Assembly: GCA_947623455.1 (NCBI GenBank)
Contig: OX392543.1
Span: 22,008,757-22,072,756 of the forward strand
Reading direction: 5' to 3'
DNA: 64,000 nt
Origin: Mimachlamys varia
Taxonomy: Eukaryota; Mollusca; Bivalvia; Pectinida; Pectinidae
The position numbers were made by a program, and so were the translations under genes. Shown one piece after another: positions 18,557 to 31,300 of this stretch. The notes below the pieces were generated by a model. That model did no database searches. It saw only the letters and a list, made by a program, of their open reading frames with translations, and had not been told where the DNA came from. Numbering within the stretch: the first letter of the stretch is position 1; each line of letters begins with the position of its first letter.

Positions 18557-18837
18557 ACTAGACCGATCCTTTTTTGATGTATTTGGAGAAAAGTAACTAA
18601 AACTTAACAGTCCAATGTTGGGACAGTGATCAACTCTAATGACCCAACATCAAGACTTTCGCGATATGAGTCATCTTATTTTATATGGACCAGACTGAAT
18701 ACACTGAAGGTATATTAGGAATACATCAGCAGCTGTATTCAGGTACTGAAATTTTCACTTCTTAAATTTCTAAATAAGCACTGACAATACTGAATGTGCT
18801 ATAAAGTGCTTCTTTTGAAAATCCACTGAGGGGCCAA

Positions 18838-19735
18838 GATGTCTGACATTCTGATACCTCTAGCCCTCTACCTCTGGGCAGAAGTGTCTGACGTTCTGCT
18901 ACCACTAGCCTTCCACCTCTAGGCCACATTGGTGAAGGTGTCTGACATTCTGCTACCACCTGCCCTCTACCTCTGGGCTACAGTAGCCAAAGTGTCTGAC
19001 ATTCTGCTACCTCTAACCCTCCACTTCTTGGCCACGGTGGATAAGGTGTCTGACATTTTGCCACCACTATCCCTCCACCTCTGGGACACAGTGGCCAAGG
19101 TGTCTGACATTCTGCTACCACTAGCCTTCCACCTCTGAGCCACAGTGTCCAAAGTGTCTGACATTCTGCTACCTCTAGCCCTCCACATCTGGGCCACAGT
19201 GGCCAAAGTGTCTTACATTCTGCTACCACAAGCCCTCCACCTCAGGGCCGTGGTGGCCAAGGCGTCTGACATTCTGCTACCACAAGCCTTCCACCACTGA
19301 GCCATGGTGCCCAAAGTGTCTGACATTCTGCTACCTCTAGCCCTCCACCTCTGGGCCACAGTGGCCAAAGTGTCTTACATTCTGCTACCACAAGCCCTCC
19401 ACCTGAGGGCCGTGGTGGCCAAGGCGTCTGACATTCTGCTACCACAAGCCCTCCACCACTGAGCCATGGTGCCCAAAGTATCTGACATTCTGCTACCTCT
19501 AGCCCTCCACCTCTAGGCCACAGTGGCCAAAGTGTCTTACATTCTGCTACCACAAGCCCTCCACCTGAGGGCCGTGGTGGCCAAGGCGTCTGACATTCTG
19601 CTACCACAAGCCTTCCACCACTGAGCCATGGTGCCCAAGTGGCCAAGGTGTCTGAAATTCTGCTACCCCTTCACTTCTTGGCCACTTTGATCAATGTGTC
19701 TGACATTCTGCTACCACTAGTGGAACACAAGGTCT
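18838..19735. repeat. 54-bp tRNA/SINE-derived tandem array
   Basis: About 16 copies of a unit holding GTGTCTGACATTCTGCTACC, ACTAGCCCTCCACCTCTGGG and CCACAGTGGCCAA. The minus strand gives open frames full of AECQTPWPP-like repeats, which are artefacts. The inverse sequence matches the 60-bp array at 57820-58305 and the edge array at 63868-64000. The unit resembles the TGGCCGAGTGG...CTAGC...CCTCCACCTC arm region of a class II tRNA-like SINE head. Confidence 0.85.
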
Positions 19736-20660
19736 ACATCGGACAGTCACTACAGGAACACCACTTTCCTTAACCGCTTAAACCTGGCAAGTTTTTAAAT
19801 GACCAAAACTGTTCATAAGATGTAAAGCAAAAACAAACCAAACAAAGTCAATTGTAAGATTTTATTCATTTTCTAGAACCATATTGTCAACATTGTCCAT
19901 ATATAGTGACCAGATACTGACAATGTTAGTCCAGTGTGTCCACTGCACAACTAGATATTTACAACAGTGTTTATACAGGGGACATCTGACTGTAAGAAAT
20001 ACATTATATATCTTACCTAAAGTAAAACAAAAACACATAATTAACAACAAAATCCCATTGAAGCTTTCAAATACAACAATTCACTTGTTACTCGCTCTTC
20101 GTGACACATCTCATACTTCCAAACTTGTACGGTTAATTTTTATGATATAGAAAGAAAAATTGTATCAGTATCTATGTTAAAGATTTTTTTGTCCTAGTAT
20201 TTTCTTTGAACAAAACTTTGTAAACTTTTTATGCTTGACCATTGACTCTTAAATAGTGGCAAATATGATCTTTCGGCTGAAAAACATTGTTTTTATTTTA
20301 TTTCATACATGTAGCCGGACTTTAAAGTTTACAAATACAACTGTAGATATGTTATCATTATTCTAACCATGTGAATATAATAATTTAAAAGAAAGACTCA
20401 ATTTTTTGACTAACTACATTTTGTAAATGTTTTATGGAAACTTCCAATCAATCATGATGAGAACATTCAGCATTGATACAAATTACATATATAATGTTGA
20501 GAAATGCAACCATGGCTTTTCCAAGTAAAAACCGTTTGTTTTGTGATAAAACATACTGTTAGATATTCTGTTTATTACATTTTATAGCAAAATCTACCTG
20601 GGCCATTTTCCATTTTCCTCTTTGTCAATTGTAACCTGTGATTTCATTGGTCAAATCAGA
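19736..20660. other. unique AT-rich sequence, no gene seen
   Basis: No conserved exon, repeat unit or RNA could be identified on either strand. Confidence 0.5.
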
Positions 20661-20662
20661 AA

Positions 20663-20705
20663 AAAGTGAGACTTTTTTCACTAGGTAGTGAAAAAGTCTC
20701 ACTTT
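20663..20705. repeat. 43-bp inverted repeat
   Basis: AAAGTGAGACTTTTTTCACT, AGGT spacer, AGTGAAAAAGTCTCACTTT; nearly perfect stem. An intrinsic hairpin or tiny MITE remnant. Confidence 0.8.
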
Positions 20706-21068
20706 ATTAGAATTAATAATTTTCAATATTTCACTGTTAAAAATGTAATAAATAACAAAAGTAAATTTGTGGCTTGTCATTTACCATTTGTCTTCCAGAT
20801 GTTTTTGTAATTGCAGTAAGAATTGATATGTCATCCAGTCTGATTTCCATGCCTTTTTTCAGGGTCATTATCATATTTTTGGTGAAAAAATTTATACTGC
20901 ACTGTCGTAGAATCATATTAATTTTCAATAAACCACTGTAAGTTATATCATACAAAAATTCTGTAAAATAAAAATAGACCAAACTGACATTTAAACTTGC
21001 ATACACACTCCTTTCACTTTAAGACCATAATGCGATTTTGACTTTCATACTGAGAACCCTGGTCTTTA

Positions 21069-21136
21069 CAGACCCACGTAACACCGTGTTTAAGTTCTTT
21101 ACACAAACTTTCAGATCAGTGTTACGTGGGTTTCCA
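21069..21136. repeat. short inverted repeat ACCCACGTAACAC
   Basis: ACCCACGTAACAC at 21071 and GTGTTACGTGGGT at 21119 are exact inverses around a ~35-base spacer. Confidence 0.75.
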
Positions 21137-21483
21137 ACGATGACTGAGCACTTTTTGTAATCAGGACATTTTTCAACCCATCTCACATAATATATAAATA
21201 CAAAAGTAACATTCAAATCCATAATGTTAACATTCTCTCATGATATCTTACACTTGATTTCAGTTGTCCACATGAAGCCTCATTAAAAATTCAAATTTTA
21301 AACACAGGTTAATTCAAATAACTATTAAAAATTTTAAATAAATTTAGCCTTCTCTGGCATACACTGATGAACAATGAACAACGAATATTTATAATATTCT
21401 TTATGAAAATTTGGGTTTGAACGAAGTTCTACTTCATCTTTGAACGTCTGGCCAGAAGAGTATAAAACCAGATTTACACTGTA

Positions 21484-22009
21484 CAGTTAAACTCTCATAC
21501 AACGAACCCGGTTAGGACGAATTTTCACGTATAACGAAATTAAAGTCAATCCCCGACGGCACCACTATATAATACTAATTATATAACCACTTGTACAACG
21601 AATTTTACAAAACAAATTTTTTTTCATAACACACTCATTCTTGTGTTCCTCATCTCACTGCCTTAATAAATAAACACTCGCATAATAAATCGCCAATCAA
21701 CCGCCACAAGTCCATTTTGAACTTTTTTTGTGTGAAAAAGTGAAAACATATTAACATATATTTCTGTTCATTTGATAACTTATTTATTGCTACCCAACCC
21801 AATACCGTGACAAAATCTTCAGTTTTTTTTAAAGCAGTCACTATATGGTAAAGCTAGAACTACAACCAGTCTTTTGTTCAAAATTGCAAACACGTATAAT
21901 GACATTTGTATCAAGTTTTATTTCAATTACATTTATTTATACAACAAACTGCTTGTACAACGAATTCAATTTCAAGGTCCCTTGGAGTTCGTTATAAAAG
22001 AGTTTTAAT
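21484..22009. mobile_element. pogo/Tigger-like non-autonomous DNA transposon
   Basis: The left end CAGTTAAACTCTCATACAAC GAACCC and the inverse right end (AGTTCGTTATAAAAGAGTTT TAATG) form ~25-bp diverged inverted ends of the CAGT(A/T)AAACTCT-ACGAA kind usual for pogo-type elements. About 525 bp, no transposase ORF. Confidence 0.55.
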
Positions 22010-22113
22010 GAATGTACATATATTTAGTAACCTTTAAAGATTCTACATCACATTTGCACACACATATCTACATCATTCAACTTTATAAGCTGTAAACAGA
22101 AAGAAACATTATA

Positions 22114-22353
22114 TACTGTAAAACACCTCATTTTCGTGTGCGATTAATTTTCACTTATTTCGCAGGTGATTAAAATGCGCAAAAATTAATCGCCGGGAAA
22201 TATTTTCAATCAGAGGTACACCAACAGTAGGAGTACTTAACTGTACACTGGATTTACGACCGTATTTTTAGCGAAATTAAATCGCCAAGAAAGAGTTGTT
22301 TCTTATGAAAACGCAAATTTAAGTTGCCACGAAAATAAGCTGGTTTACAGTAC
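22114..22353. mobile_element. 240-bp MITE with TACTGTAAA termini
   Basis: Starts TACTGTAAAACACCTCATTTTCGTG (left arm) and ends CACGAAAATAAGCTGGTTTACAGTA; 25-bp imperfect inverted repeats. The interior holds AATTAATCGCC and ATTAAATCGCC. Related to 823-1076. Confidence 0.7.
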
Positions 22354-22454
22354 ATGTTTGAATATGTTAAAGCCACATGTACAAGATACATGTATTATAC
22401 ATATTTCGGAAACAAACAACTCTCAAACAAATCTTAAATAAACATTTCTTTAAT

Positions 22455-22540
22455 TTATTCACCTCTAAAATTTCATAATGAACTATTCCAACCTTTGAAT
22501 TGGAAGGGTGCAAATGTGTCTTCAGGGGTGAATGAGTTAA
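22455..22540. mobile_element. palindromic mini-MITE, copy 4
   Basis: TTATTCACCTCTAAAATTTC at the left, TCTTCAGGGGTGAATGAGTT at the right. Confidence 0.78.
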
Positions 22541-23310
22541 ATATACTTGATAAAAATTATTGTTTTTAAAATGTCATATTTCGGTACTGTATACATACAC
22601 ACAATATGGACTGAAAAAACTTCTGTTCTCAGTCACGTTTTAAAGCATTCAATCATATTTACAGTACATCTTATAAATATATTTGTCATCATTAATTTTA
22701 CTTTAAAAAACGTTTAACCATACGATTTCATATCTCTGATAGAATGTTTTGATTTTTAACTATAAACAAATTTTACCTATTCAAATCACATGTTCAAAAA
22801 TGTAAACATGTATTTTCAAAATATTAAAAAAAAGTTTCGGTACTTCAACAGAAGTTTTAATAAAGTGCAGAATGCATCCATCTATGAAAACCAGAGAAAA
22901 TGGGATTAAAAAGAAGATGAAGAACCTATTTGAAGCGCAACATATCTAAAACTTCAAAAATACTTCACATATTCCTAAAGCAGTGTTCTTCGATTTTGTA
23001 GCACAACCAAGGATAAGTTGCAAAGTGATGATGGTAATTTAAAAATAATCAGAAAAATAATTTGATATAAATCACAACATATCTCTTAGTTCCTTATAAT
23101 TCTTACAGTTTGTATATATTCATATACTTTCAAGAATATTTCAGAATTATAGTTATAACACATAAACACCAGGCATTATGTCGGTCAAGAACTATTCTAT
23201 TCATGCAAGTTCTCAAAACTTCAAATTTCCATGGTCAACTGGTACATGTACTTGATATATAATTTACTAAAATCTTAGACACCTGCAGTTTGTACAATTT
23301 CGTACCCTCC

Positions 23311-23395
23311 AACCCATTCACCTCTGAATTTTTGCAATGAACTATTCCAACACATGAATTCGAAGAGTTCAATGTGTCTTCAGGGTGAATGAGAT
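23311..23395. mobile_element. palindromic mini-MITE, copy 5
   Basis: AACCCATTCACCTCTGAATT at the left, GTCTTCAGGGTGAATGAG at the right, AACTATTCCAACACATGAAT in the middle. Confidence 0.75.
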
Positions 23396-23541
23396 GATGG
23401 AGAAAAACAGCTTATATCCGATCAACATATAAGGGATTAAATTCTACTTTGCACATTAATTATTAAGTATGTTAGAGTTATCTCCCTTTGTGTGTTAGTT
23501 GTAATTTTTGTATCCTCCAATTCTTCTGTAAAGGATATATA

Positions 23542-23632
23542 TTAACTCGTTTACCCCTGGAGACACATTTGAATTCTTCCAGTTCAAGGGTTGGATTAGT
23601 TCATTATGAAATGTCATGGGTGAAAGAGTTAA
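23542..23632. mobile_element. palindromic mini-MITE, copy 6
   Basis: TTAACTCGTTTACCCCTGGA at the left, GTCATGGGTGAAAGAGTTAA at the right. It is only about 150 bases from copy 5, so two insertions lie almost side by side. Confidence 0.78.
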
Positions 23633-23639
23633 TGCCACA

Positions 23640-25065
23640 GAAGTTTATCATCAGACATCAACACAACCTGGCCCATATCACGTACCTAACCCAGACTGCA
23701 TCATAAGCCCAAACTATACTTGAGTGTCTAAAAAGAGTTTGAAATCATTAGCCCTGAAATCTTTCCCTATCTTCTAGGGGTGACGAGAGAAATATCCATT
23801 CCAAGAGATGATAGTCAATTCAAATTAAAGCACGGCATATAATGCATACTGTTTATTGCTATATAACTTAATAAGATCATGCCATTCTGCACAAATTTTG
23901 AAGGTGACCTTTGGCCATGCAGTCACCTTTTGAGGCGGAATTGTACCGTTAAATGACAGTTAAACATTTAACACAACATGGGAAAGTAAATTAACAAACA
24001 ATACCAGGGCAAAGCATGACTTGTTTTACAAGCAATCTTGGGATTTGACATTTTGTTTAACAAATGAGACAATGGACTGTATGCTGTGATTAATACTGTA
24101 CATCCTCCTATAGCCCTGGCATCAACCATTCCCTAGAGCCAAACTTAGTTCTAGAAAAACTGGAACTTTCTAGAATAATTCCAGAAATGTTTACATGGTT
24201 TAACCTCTCACTTAAAACAGAAGAAGAGTTATAACAGTGCAAATGAAAATTGCATATGTTTGCATTTCTACTGAATTGGGAAATATATATTTATGGGTGG
24301 GCTTAAAACTGGACATGGGCTTATTGGAGGATAAATACAGTATTTATACAGTCACCCCTTGTATAACATTAGTAAACTCTTCCACGCATTAATATGGATG
24401 AGTCTTTTATAGGCTTTTCTCAAAAGTGTTGTTGTCTCCCCTGCTTGCCAATATAATATATCATGACTACATTGTAAAGTATTTTTGAAACAAATTTGCG
24501 CCATGTAATTATGATGTCATAAATGAGAATTACGTCGTTCGATTGTCACATGGTGTCAAATCATCATAAAAACACTTCCTGGAAGTCCATCTTGTATTCA
24601 CCATTGAGGCATCTTGGGAAAATAACTTCATTTTGAACAATTCAATTTGTGGTCCTTTGAGAATAGGGGATGGATTCGGAAAAGATCTTTCTCAAATTAT
24701 ATCAAGGCGAATAACAACACTTTTGGGAAAGGCCTTTAATCTACAGAGGTGACAGGTGTAATACAAGTTAAAGTTACATCAGTATTTGTATGTTAAATCT
24801 GGATGTATCATCTTAGTTTACAATGATATCAGTATATAATATATTACATTGACCTAGTGATTTCATGTGAAAGTGATGAACATATTGTAGAAGATTTAAT
24901 TAAGCTGCCTATGAAATGTGTGTTTCTCTTGTTTTTCATGGTATGTACAATTACAGTGAACATTTTAGAGGATTTTTTTATGAAGGGATGGGCATGTACA
25001 AAGGTAGATTATAAACAGACATAGGAACAAACTCATCAAGTCGGAGGATACAGTAGATGTAGGGA
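23640..25065. other. intergenic AT-rich sequence, no gene seen
   Basis: No exon with splice signals and no tandem repeat were recognised. Confidence 0.45.
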
Positions 25066-25069
25066 CATA

Positions 25070-25236
25070 CAGTCAAATCTCTTTATCTAGAACTCGTGTA
25101 ACTCCAAGACCTCGTTTGATTCGAAGAATTACGTCAGCCCCGGAAACTGCGGACAGACTTCATACTAAGTATTTACTCGGATAACTTAATTTTTTTCGTG
25201 GTCCCGCTGAGTTGGAGATAACAAGGTTTGACTGTG
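25070..25236. mobile_element. 167-bp pogo/Tigger-like MITE
   Basis: Left CAGTCAAATCTCTTTATCTAGAACTC and right GAGTTGGAGATAACAAGGTT TGACTG are ~26-bp inverted repeats. No ORF. Confidence 0.65.
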
Positions 25237-25522
25237 ATTACAATTAAACTTGCGCAAGTCATCAGGTTATACAAACTTACTCGGAAACCAAAACAAGGAT
25301 ATAGGTTTAAACAGACACTGAAATGAATAATTAAATGTGTACAATGTACCACATATTGCCAAAGGGGACAGTAAAGATAGTTTTATAGCTACAGATGTTC
25401 AAGACTTGTTAAAAATGATTAACTTTGTACTTGGGCAACAGGTAACACTAAGAAAACATTAGGGTGCTTCAAGTTTCTTATTTATACTTAAAGAAAAAAG
25501 TATATCACATTAAACATTAGCG

Positions 25523-25914
25523 TTAAAGGCCCAATATACGTAACTTTCCGCAAAACTTGAAGCAAAAATCAAGCCTAATAACTTATTATAATTATAGATT
25601 TAGTTAAGATTAACTGATATCAGCAATATCCAAGATGAATTCCTACGCGGTTACCGGTGCAGCAGCAGTTGAAACTCGATATTTGTAAACATGGGTCCAT
25701 TTTGAGCTGTCTTCTAACTTCGGTTTGTTGTTGTTGTGGGCGCCACCTGAATTATTTTCAGTTCTTTGGATTTTTCTGTTAAGAGTTTCTTGTTAGTTAT
25801 CTCTCATGTTTACTTCGTTTTAGGCTTATTTTTGCATGGTTATCAACTGGGTTTTTTTCAGAATTTTTCAGAATCACTAAAAATTTCCTGAAGTTACGTA
25901 TATTAGGCCTTTAA
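25523..25914. mobile_element. TTAA-flanked MITE, copy B
   Basis: TTAA|AGGCCCAATATACGTAACTT ... AAGTTACGTATATTAGGCCT|TTAA, 392 bp. Collinear with copies at 50989 and 52237; interior phrases include TCCATTTTGAGCTGTCTTCT and TTTTAGGCTTATTTTTGCAT. Confidence 0.85.
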
Positions 25915-26960
25915 CATTAATCATGCTTCTTTAAGAAAAAAAAATATCACAACTCAAAGCATAATTATAGGATACTAAAATTGTAATAGAACCCACAGTT
26001 TACATGTATCTTGGTATACATGTGGACTGACTATTTTTAAAGAGATAGACAAGATGAAAATGACAAGTTTTAATGACAGTTATGAGAGTAAAAATATTGA
26101 ACATTAATTATACTTCCAAGTCTCTCCATCCACAGAAAATGTGGATGTAATGACACATAAAAATTAATAAACTTTTCAATACAGTTTAACAGGGATGGGC
26201 CTTTTCGTCTTATTTTTGGAAGAAAATTGCTGATTTGGGAAAGATTTTTTCAGGAGTATACTTCAAATTTTGGGAATTTGGCTTAAATATGAAATAATTT
26301 CAATTGGGAACAGGGCCCATTTCACCCTAAAACAAACTCGTGTTTTATTGATGGACTAAGACAAAAAATCTACAAAATCTATTTGAGAAGGAAAGGTTTA
26401 GGACTAAACAAAATACGTTTGTTTTAGTTGATAAGAAGTATTTTATTTGCTAAACATTTTTCTTTTTAGTGTTTCTAGGTTTTTTTAAAAATATATGGTG
26501 TGCATTAATCTTTTCCATTTTTTCTTGCTTATTTTTTCTTTTTATTTTTCTTTGTCCTATTAACAACTAAGGATGTGTTTGTATGTGCGTAATGTATATG
26601 TACATAAGAGATGTTGTATATGGTTGTACATTTTTAAAATGCACTATGAAAATCATAGAAAATTTCGATCTGACATGATATGAAATATTTATATATTTAA
26701 TGGAAATTATGTTTTTCAATGTAAGTAATCAGAGGCTCAATTTCATAAATACATAATATATAGAACAACCAAATAATTCAAGACTGAATTAAATGAATAC
26801 AAAACTGACATAATTCGATTAAAATTGAGTAAACGACTTCACATTTGGCAATAACTGTAGCAGGTGGGGAGTAGTGGTGGTATACATTGGCAGAATGAAC
26901 TATTTGTCTTCAGCTCAGCACATCAACCAACACGTTCTCCATCCCTGTGGCTAGGTCAAG
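25915..26960. other. AT-rich non-coding sequence downstream of the receptor gene
   Basis: It contains a diverged dispersed element with TTTGGGAATTTGGC and ATTGGGAACAGGGCCCATTT (about 26195-26330), also seen near 46640 and 55270. No exon was found. The 3' UTR of the minus-strand receptor may reach here, but no polyadenylation site can be assigned with confidence. Confidence 0.4.
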
Positions 26961-27006
26961 GTCAACTCCTGGTCTATCACCTCGGATATCCCCAGTTTTC
27001 TTCAAA

Positions 27007-27500
27007 CTGTTGGATTGAATTCCTCTCTTTCTCAGATGCCCATATATACCATATCTAAATGTCACAAACTTATATAGATACCAACACTTTATCATCTTAC
27101 AATTAATCATTCTTATACGCCGGCATCTACTACTTTAAATCTTAATCCTTGATTCAAACACAAGTTTCTTTCTTTCACTTTGCTCAAGCCAGTGATCTAG
27201 CTTTTATCAATTTGTTCAAGAAATATACATTTAAATCTTGAACAACAATTGTTCTTTGTCTGAATTGTTTGGATTGAACACCTCTCTTTCTCAGATTATG
27301 ATATCTAAAAGTCACAAACTTAGATACCAACACATTACCATCTTAGAATCAATGATTCTGATACACCATCTACAACTTTAAATCTGAATTGTTGATTCAA
27401 ACACCAGTTTCTTTCCTTCACTTTTCTCAAGCCAATGCCCTTCATCAATCTGTTTAAGACATTTAAAATCTTGGAACAACAATTGTTCTTTGTCTGAAGT
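27007..27500. repeat. ~250-bp tandem duplication (two copies)
   Basis: The block from GGATTGAATTCCTCTCTTTC to AACAACAATTGTTCTTTGTC (27010-27260) is repeated at about 27262-27500 with roughly 85-90% similarity by eye (GGATTGAACACCTCTCTTTC...). Confidence 0.8.
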
Positions 27501-27532
27501 TAACGGTTCTCTTCTCCAGGTCAATGAACACA

Positions 27533-28085
27533 TCATTTGATGATGTCATTGATCTTGTCCCTGTCCTGAACACAAGACTTGATGATGTCACAGATGATGT
27601 CATTGATCTTGTCCCTGTCCTGATCATGAACACAAGACTTGATGATGTCACAGATTGAGAACAAAATCTGATGATGTCATGATTATACGATGCTATTCTA
27701 AACACGAGAAATAATGATCTCTGGACAGTGTCATCATGTCATCAAACTTGCTGTTCCTTTCTCAACAGTACTCTGTGCATCATGTGCTGGCAATACATAC
27801 TGTGTCACATTCTTAAATTATCAGCTAGAGAGTTTCTGATTCATCCTGTGAACTTGTCGATGACAAAAGGACAACCTTCTTAAAGAAGACATTATCCTGC
27901 TGTGGTGTAGTAACGATATCAGTCAGGCTGCGGTTGCTTCACATAAACTGATGATGTAATTGCTTCTAGTGTACATACAATGCAGCTGCTGTTTACATCA
28001 CTGAATATATACCACATAAAGTGATGATGTAATTGCTTCTAGTGTACACACAATGCAGCTGCTGTTTACATCACTGAACAGACAC
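27533..28085. repeat. two short tandem duplications downstream of the receptor stop codon
   Basis: At 27533-27680 a ~66-bp unit with GATGATGTCATTGATCTTGT occurs two to three times. At 27947-28080 a ~62-bp unit with GATGATGTAATTGCTTCTAG and CAATGCAGCTGCTGTTTACA occurs twice. This region is likely part of the receptor's 3' UTR or just downstream. Confidence 0.7.
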
Positions 28086-28144
28086 CACATGAATTGATGT
28101 TGTAATATTTAAGTGCACATATAATGGTGACATCATGAGTGATG

Positions 28145-28309
28145 TCAGCAGTTATTGCATTCTTTACAGTCCTCTATCTTCTGTAAAAGTTCCTTCTTGG
28201 GTCTGTCCATTAGATTAGCAAGTGACTTTTTAACACGAAGTGACGGGTGCCTGGCTTTAGGATTCTGTGCCCAGCATTCTTGGATAAGTCTAGAGAGCTG
28301 TAACATTAT
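28145..28309 (-). CDS. ALK1/2-type receptor, last coding exon with stop
   Basis: Acceptor CTGTTTTAG. Encodes [20 protein letters not shown] then [20 protein letters not shown] and a short Cys-containing tail ending NNC, then TGA at 28147-28145. [10 protein letters not shown] is kinase subdomain XI with its conserved Arg. The tail is about 15 residues longer than I recall for human ALK2. Confidence 0.95.
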   Translation of the reverse strand: MMLQLSRLIQECWAQNPKARHPSLRVKKSLANLMDRPKKELLQKIEDCKECNNC

Positions 28310-31300
28310 CTAAAACAGAAACAAACCACATGAAATAGTACTAATCATTTCTGTGCAATAATACTAACAATTTCTTTTATCTCAATAAATATACAAAGTA
28401 CCAAAAGTCCCATAATTTGGCAGTCACCTAGTATATTCTTATTCACCCCTAAGACAAATTTGAACTATTCCAATTCAAAGGCTGAAATTTTAAGTGGGAA
28501 TGATTAAGTGGTCATGTATATTTACAAACCAACTTTGTTACATCATAAAGATTTTAAATTGAGATTGTAAATTTTGATGAAAATGGCTTCTTATTTTACA
28601 GCCCTGATAAAGGTATATCCGCTTGTTACTCACAATGCTTGTCTGTTAGACATGCAGTCTTGAGTCAATATGTACATTGACTCCTTTGCAGTTTAAATTA
28701 CCCAAAGTACAACTTCCCCTCTGAAGTACAACTGCTCCTCTAAGCACATGAGCCCCACTGAAGTACAACTGCCCCTCTAAGCACACCAACCCCATGGCCA
28801 CTGAAATACAACTGCCCCTCTAAGCACACAAACTCCACAAAAGTACAACTGCCCTTCTAAGCACACAGACCCCACTGAAGTACAACTGCCCCTCTGCAGT
28901 TCAATTTCCCGCTGAAGTACAACTACACTGTACCTCTGACATTCACCTGCCCCTCTAAAGTACAATTTTTACTCTTAAGCTGAGCTCCATCTCTTAAGTA
29001 CATCTGCCCCTCTAAGCACACAAACCCCACTGAAGTACATCTGCCCCTCTAAGCACACAAACCCCACTGAAGTACATCTGCCCCTCTAAGCACACAAACT
29101 CCACAAAAGTACAACTGCCCTTCTAAGCACAAAAAACCCACTGAAGTAAAACTGCCTCCTCTTAGCACACGAACCCCACTGACGTACAACTGCCCCTCTG
29201 CAGTTCAATTTCCCGCTGAAGTACAACTACACTGTACCTCTCTGACATTCACTTGCCCCTCTAAAGTACAATTTTCCCTCTTAAGCTGAGCTCCATCTCT
29301 GAAGTACATCTGCCCCTCTAAGCATACCTAGCTACCTCACTGAAGTACACCTGCCCCTCTAAGCATACCTAGCTACCTCACTGAAGTACATCTGCCCCTC
29401 TAAGCATACCTAGCTTCCTCACTGAAGTACATCTGCACCTCTAAGCATACCTAGCTACCTCACTGAAGTACATCTGCCCCTCTAAGCATACCTAGCTACC
29501 TCACTGAAGTACACCTGCCCCTCTAAGCATACCTAGCTACCTCACTGAAGTACATCTGCACCTCTAAGCATACCTAGCTACCTCACTGAAGTACATCTGC
29601 CCCTCTAAGCATACCTAGCTACCTCACTGAAATACATCTGCCCCTCTAAGCATACCTAGCTACCTCACTGAAATACATCTGCCCCTCTAAGCATACCTAG
29701 CTACCTCACTGAAGTACATCTGCCCCTCTAAGCATACCTAGCTACCTCACTGAAGTACATCTGCCCCTCTAAGCATACCTAGCTACCTCACTGAAGTGTT
29801 CCTGCCCCTCTGTAGAACATATGCCCCACTTTTGACCAATTGAAAGTAGAATCAGTCTCAATTATACAATATATTATCAAAAGTTTGAGTGCTTGTAAAC
29901 AAAATTATTTTCTTGTTTTAAAAGTTCTAGTCGTTGAGAAGAATATTTCAGGTCGGTATATTTACCGGATCAGATGTCCATCTGTTAGGCACCATTGGCC
30001 TCTGTGTATCCACGGCAACCACTTTCCTCATATCCTCAAACGATGGATCTGAAGGGACCACATCCCAGAAAGGTGGTTTGTATTCTTCTGTTATACCTAT
30101 AGAGACATGAAGGAGTACAAGTCATTACCATTGGCTCAATGTATTCAAAGTCACCTTTGATTTAACTACGCAATAGAATTTGAACTCATCCCTAATGACA
30201 CATTTGAACTCTTCCGATTCAAAGTTTTGGATAGTTCATTGTGAAATTTCAGGGGTGAATGATTTATTCCATTGAGTTCTCCTGTCGAATATGACAGAAA
30301 AAGATCCTGAATGTCAACTACAGCTTAAGTGTAAATGCCTGGGCCGTTTTCGTTTAAGCGGTTGAACCAGTTCGATCACAGCTGTTCGTTTATTAAATAA
30401 AGACAGACCTAGTAATCTCATTCGAGCCTCGCAAAAATCTTGCAAGGCCTGCATAAACATTTCCAGGTCCGTCAAGATTTTTACCAGAAAATGTTACATT
30501 AAAGAACGGACAAACTGGTTGTTCAGCATAAACCAAAATGGCCTTGTACATAAAGACAATTGACATGTAAGGTATCAGGAAGTTAAAAGATGTAGTTACC
30601 TCCCTTTGCATACTTTTTCACAAGACAATCATGTTTATTTTTTACAGCAACTGTAGGACAAAAACGCCTGATTCCCCAATTTATACATATATATCTTAAT
30701 TTAAGCAATTTTAACCAGCGAATCTGCTTAAATATACCTATACTCAAAGAGATACCTGATAATTGTTTCAACTGATCATGAACAACAGATAACTAAAAAC
30801 ATTTTTTTTTTTTAAAGGGAAATTTAGTCTTAAGTGGCAAATTATGTATTTCACCTAGATTTTAATTTTGAATGTTCAGTTAGCTGCTGCTGATTATGAT
30901 AGGGATGAGATGAATTATCAGGAATTTGATAATTTAGTGTGTACTGGCAATACATGTATAACATATCAATTTAGAAAGTTAATCACTGCACACTTTTTTG
31001 GATGCAGAAATCAAGAAAGTAAATAGACGCAAAAGAAACTTTGTTCATAGTATACCAGAATGTGAGTAGTACAGAAATAATGCTTGCTTACCTCCAATAG
31101 TACATCGCCGGGCTACCTCCCACAGTACTAAACCAAAGGCATAAACATCGACAGCTTTAAAGGAGTCAAAGAAGTACGGGTTTAACGTTTCCTCCAACAA
31201 CTCCGGGGCCATGTAACGCTTTGTCCCGACTTTATTATTCCGCCCCAAATCTATCTTGTTGTTTTCTTGTGAATGTGTCACAGCTAGACCCAGGTCCCCA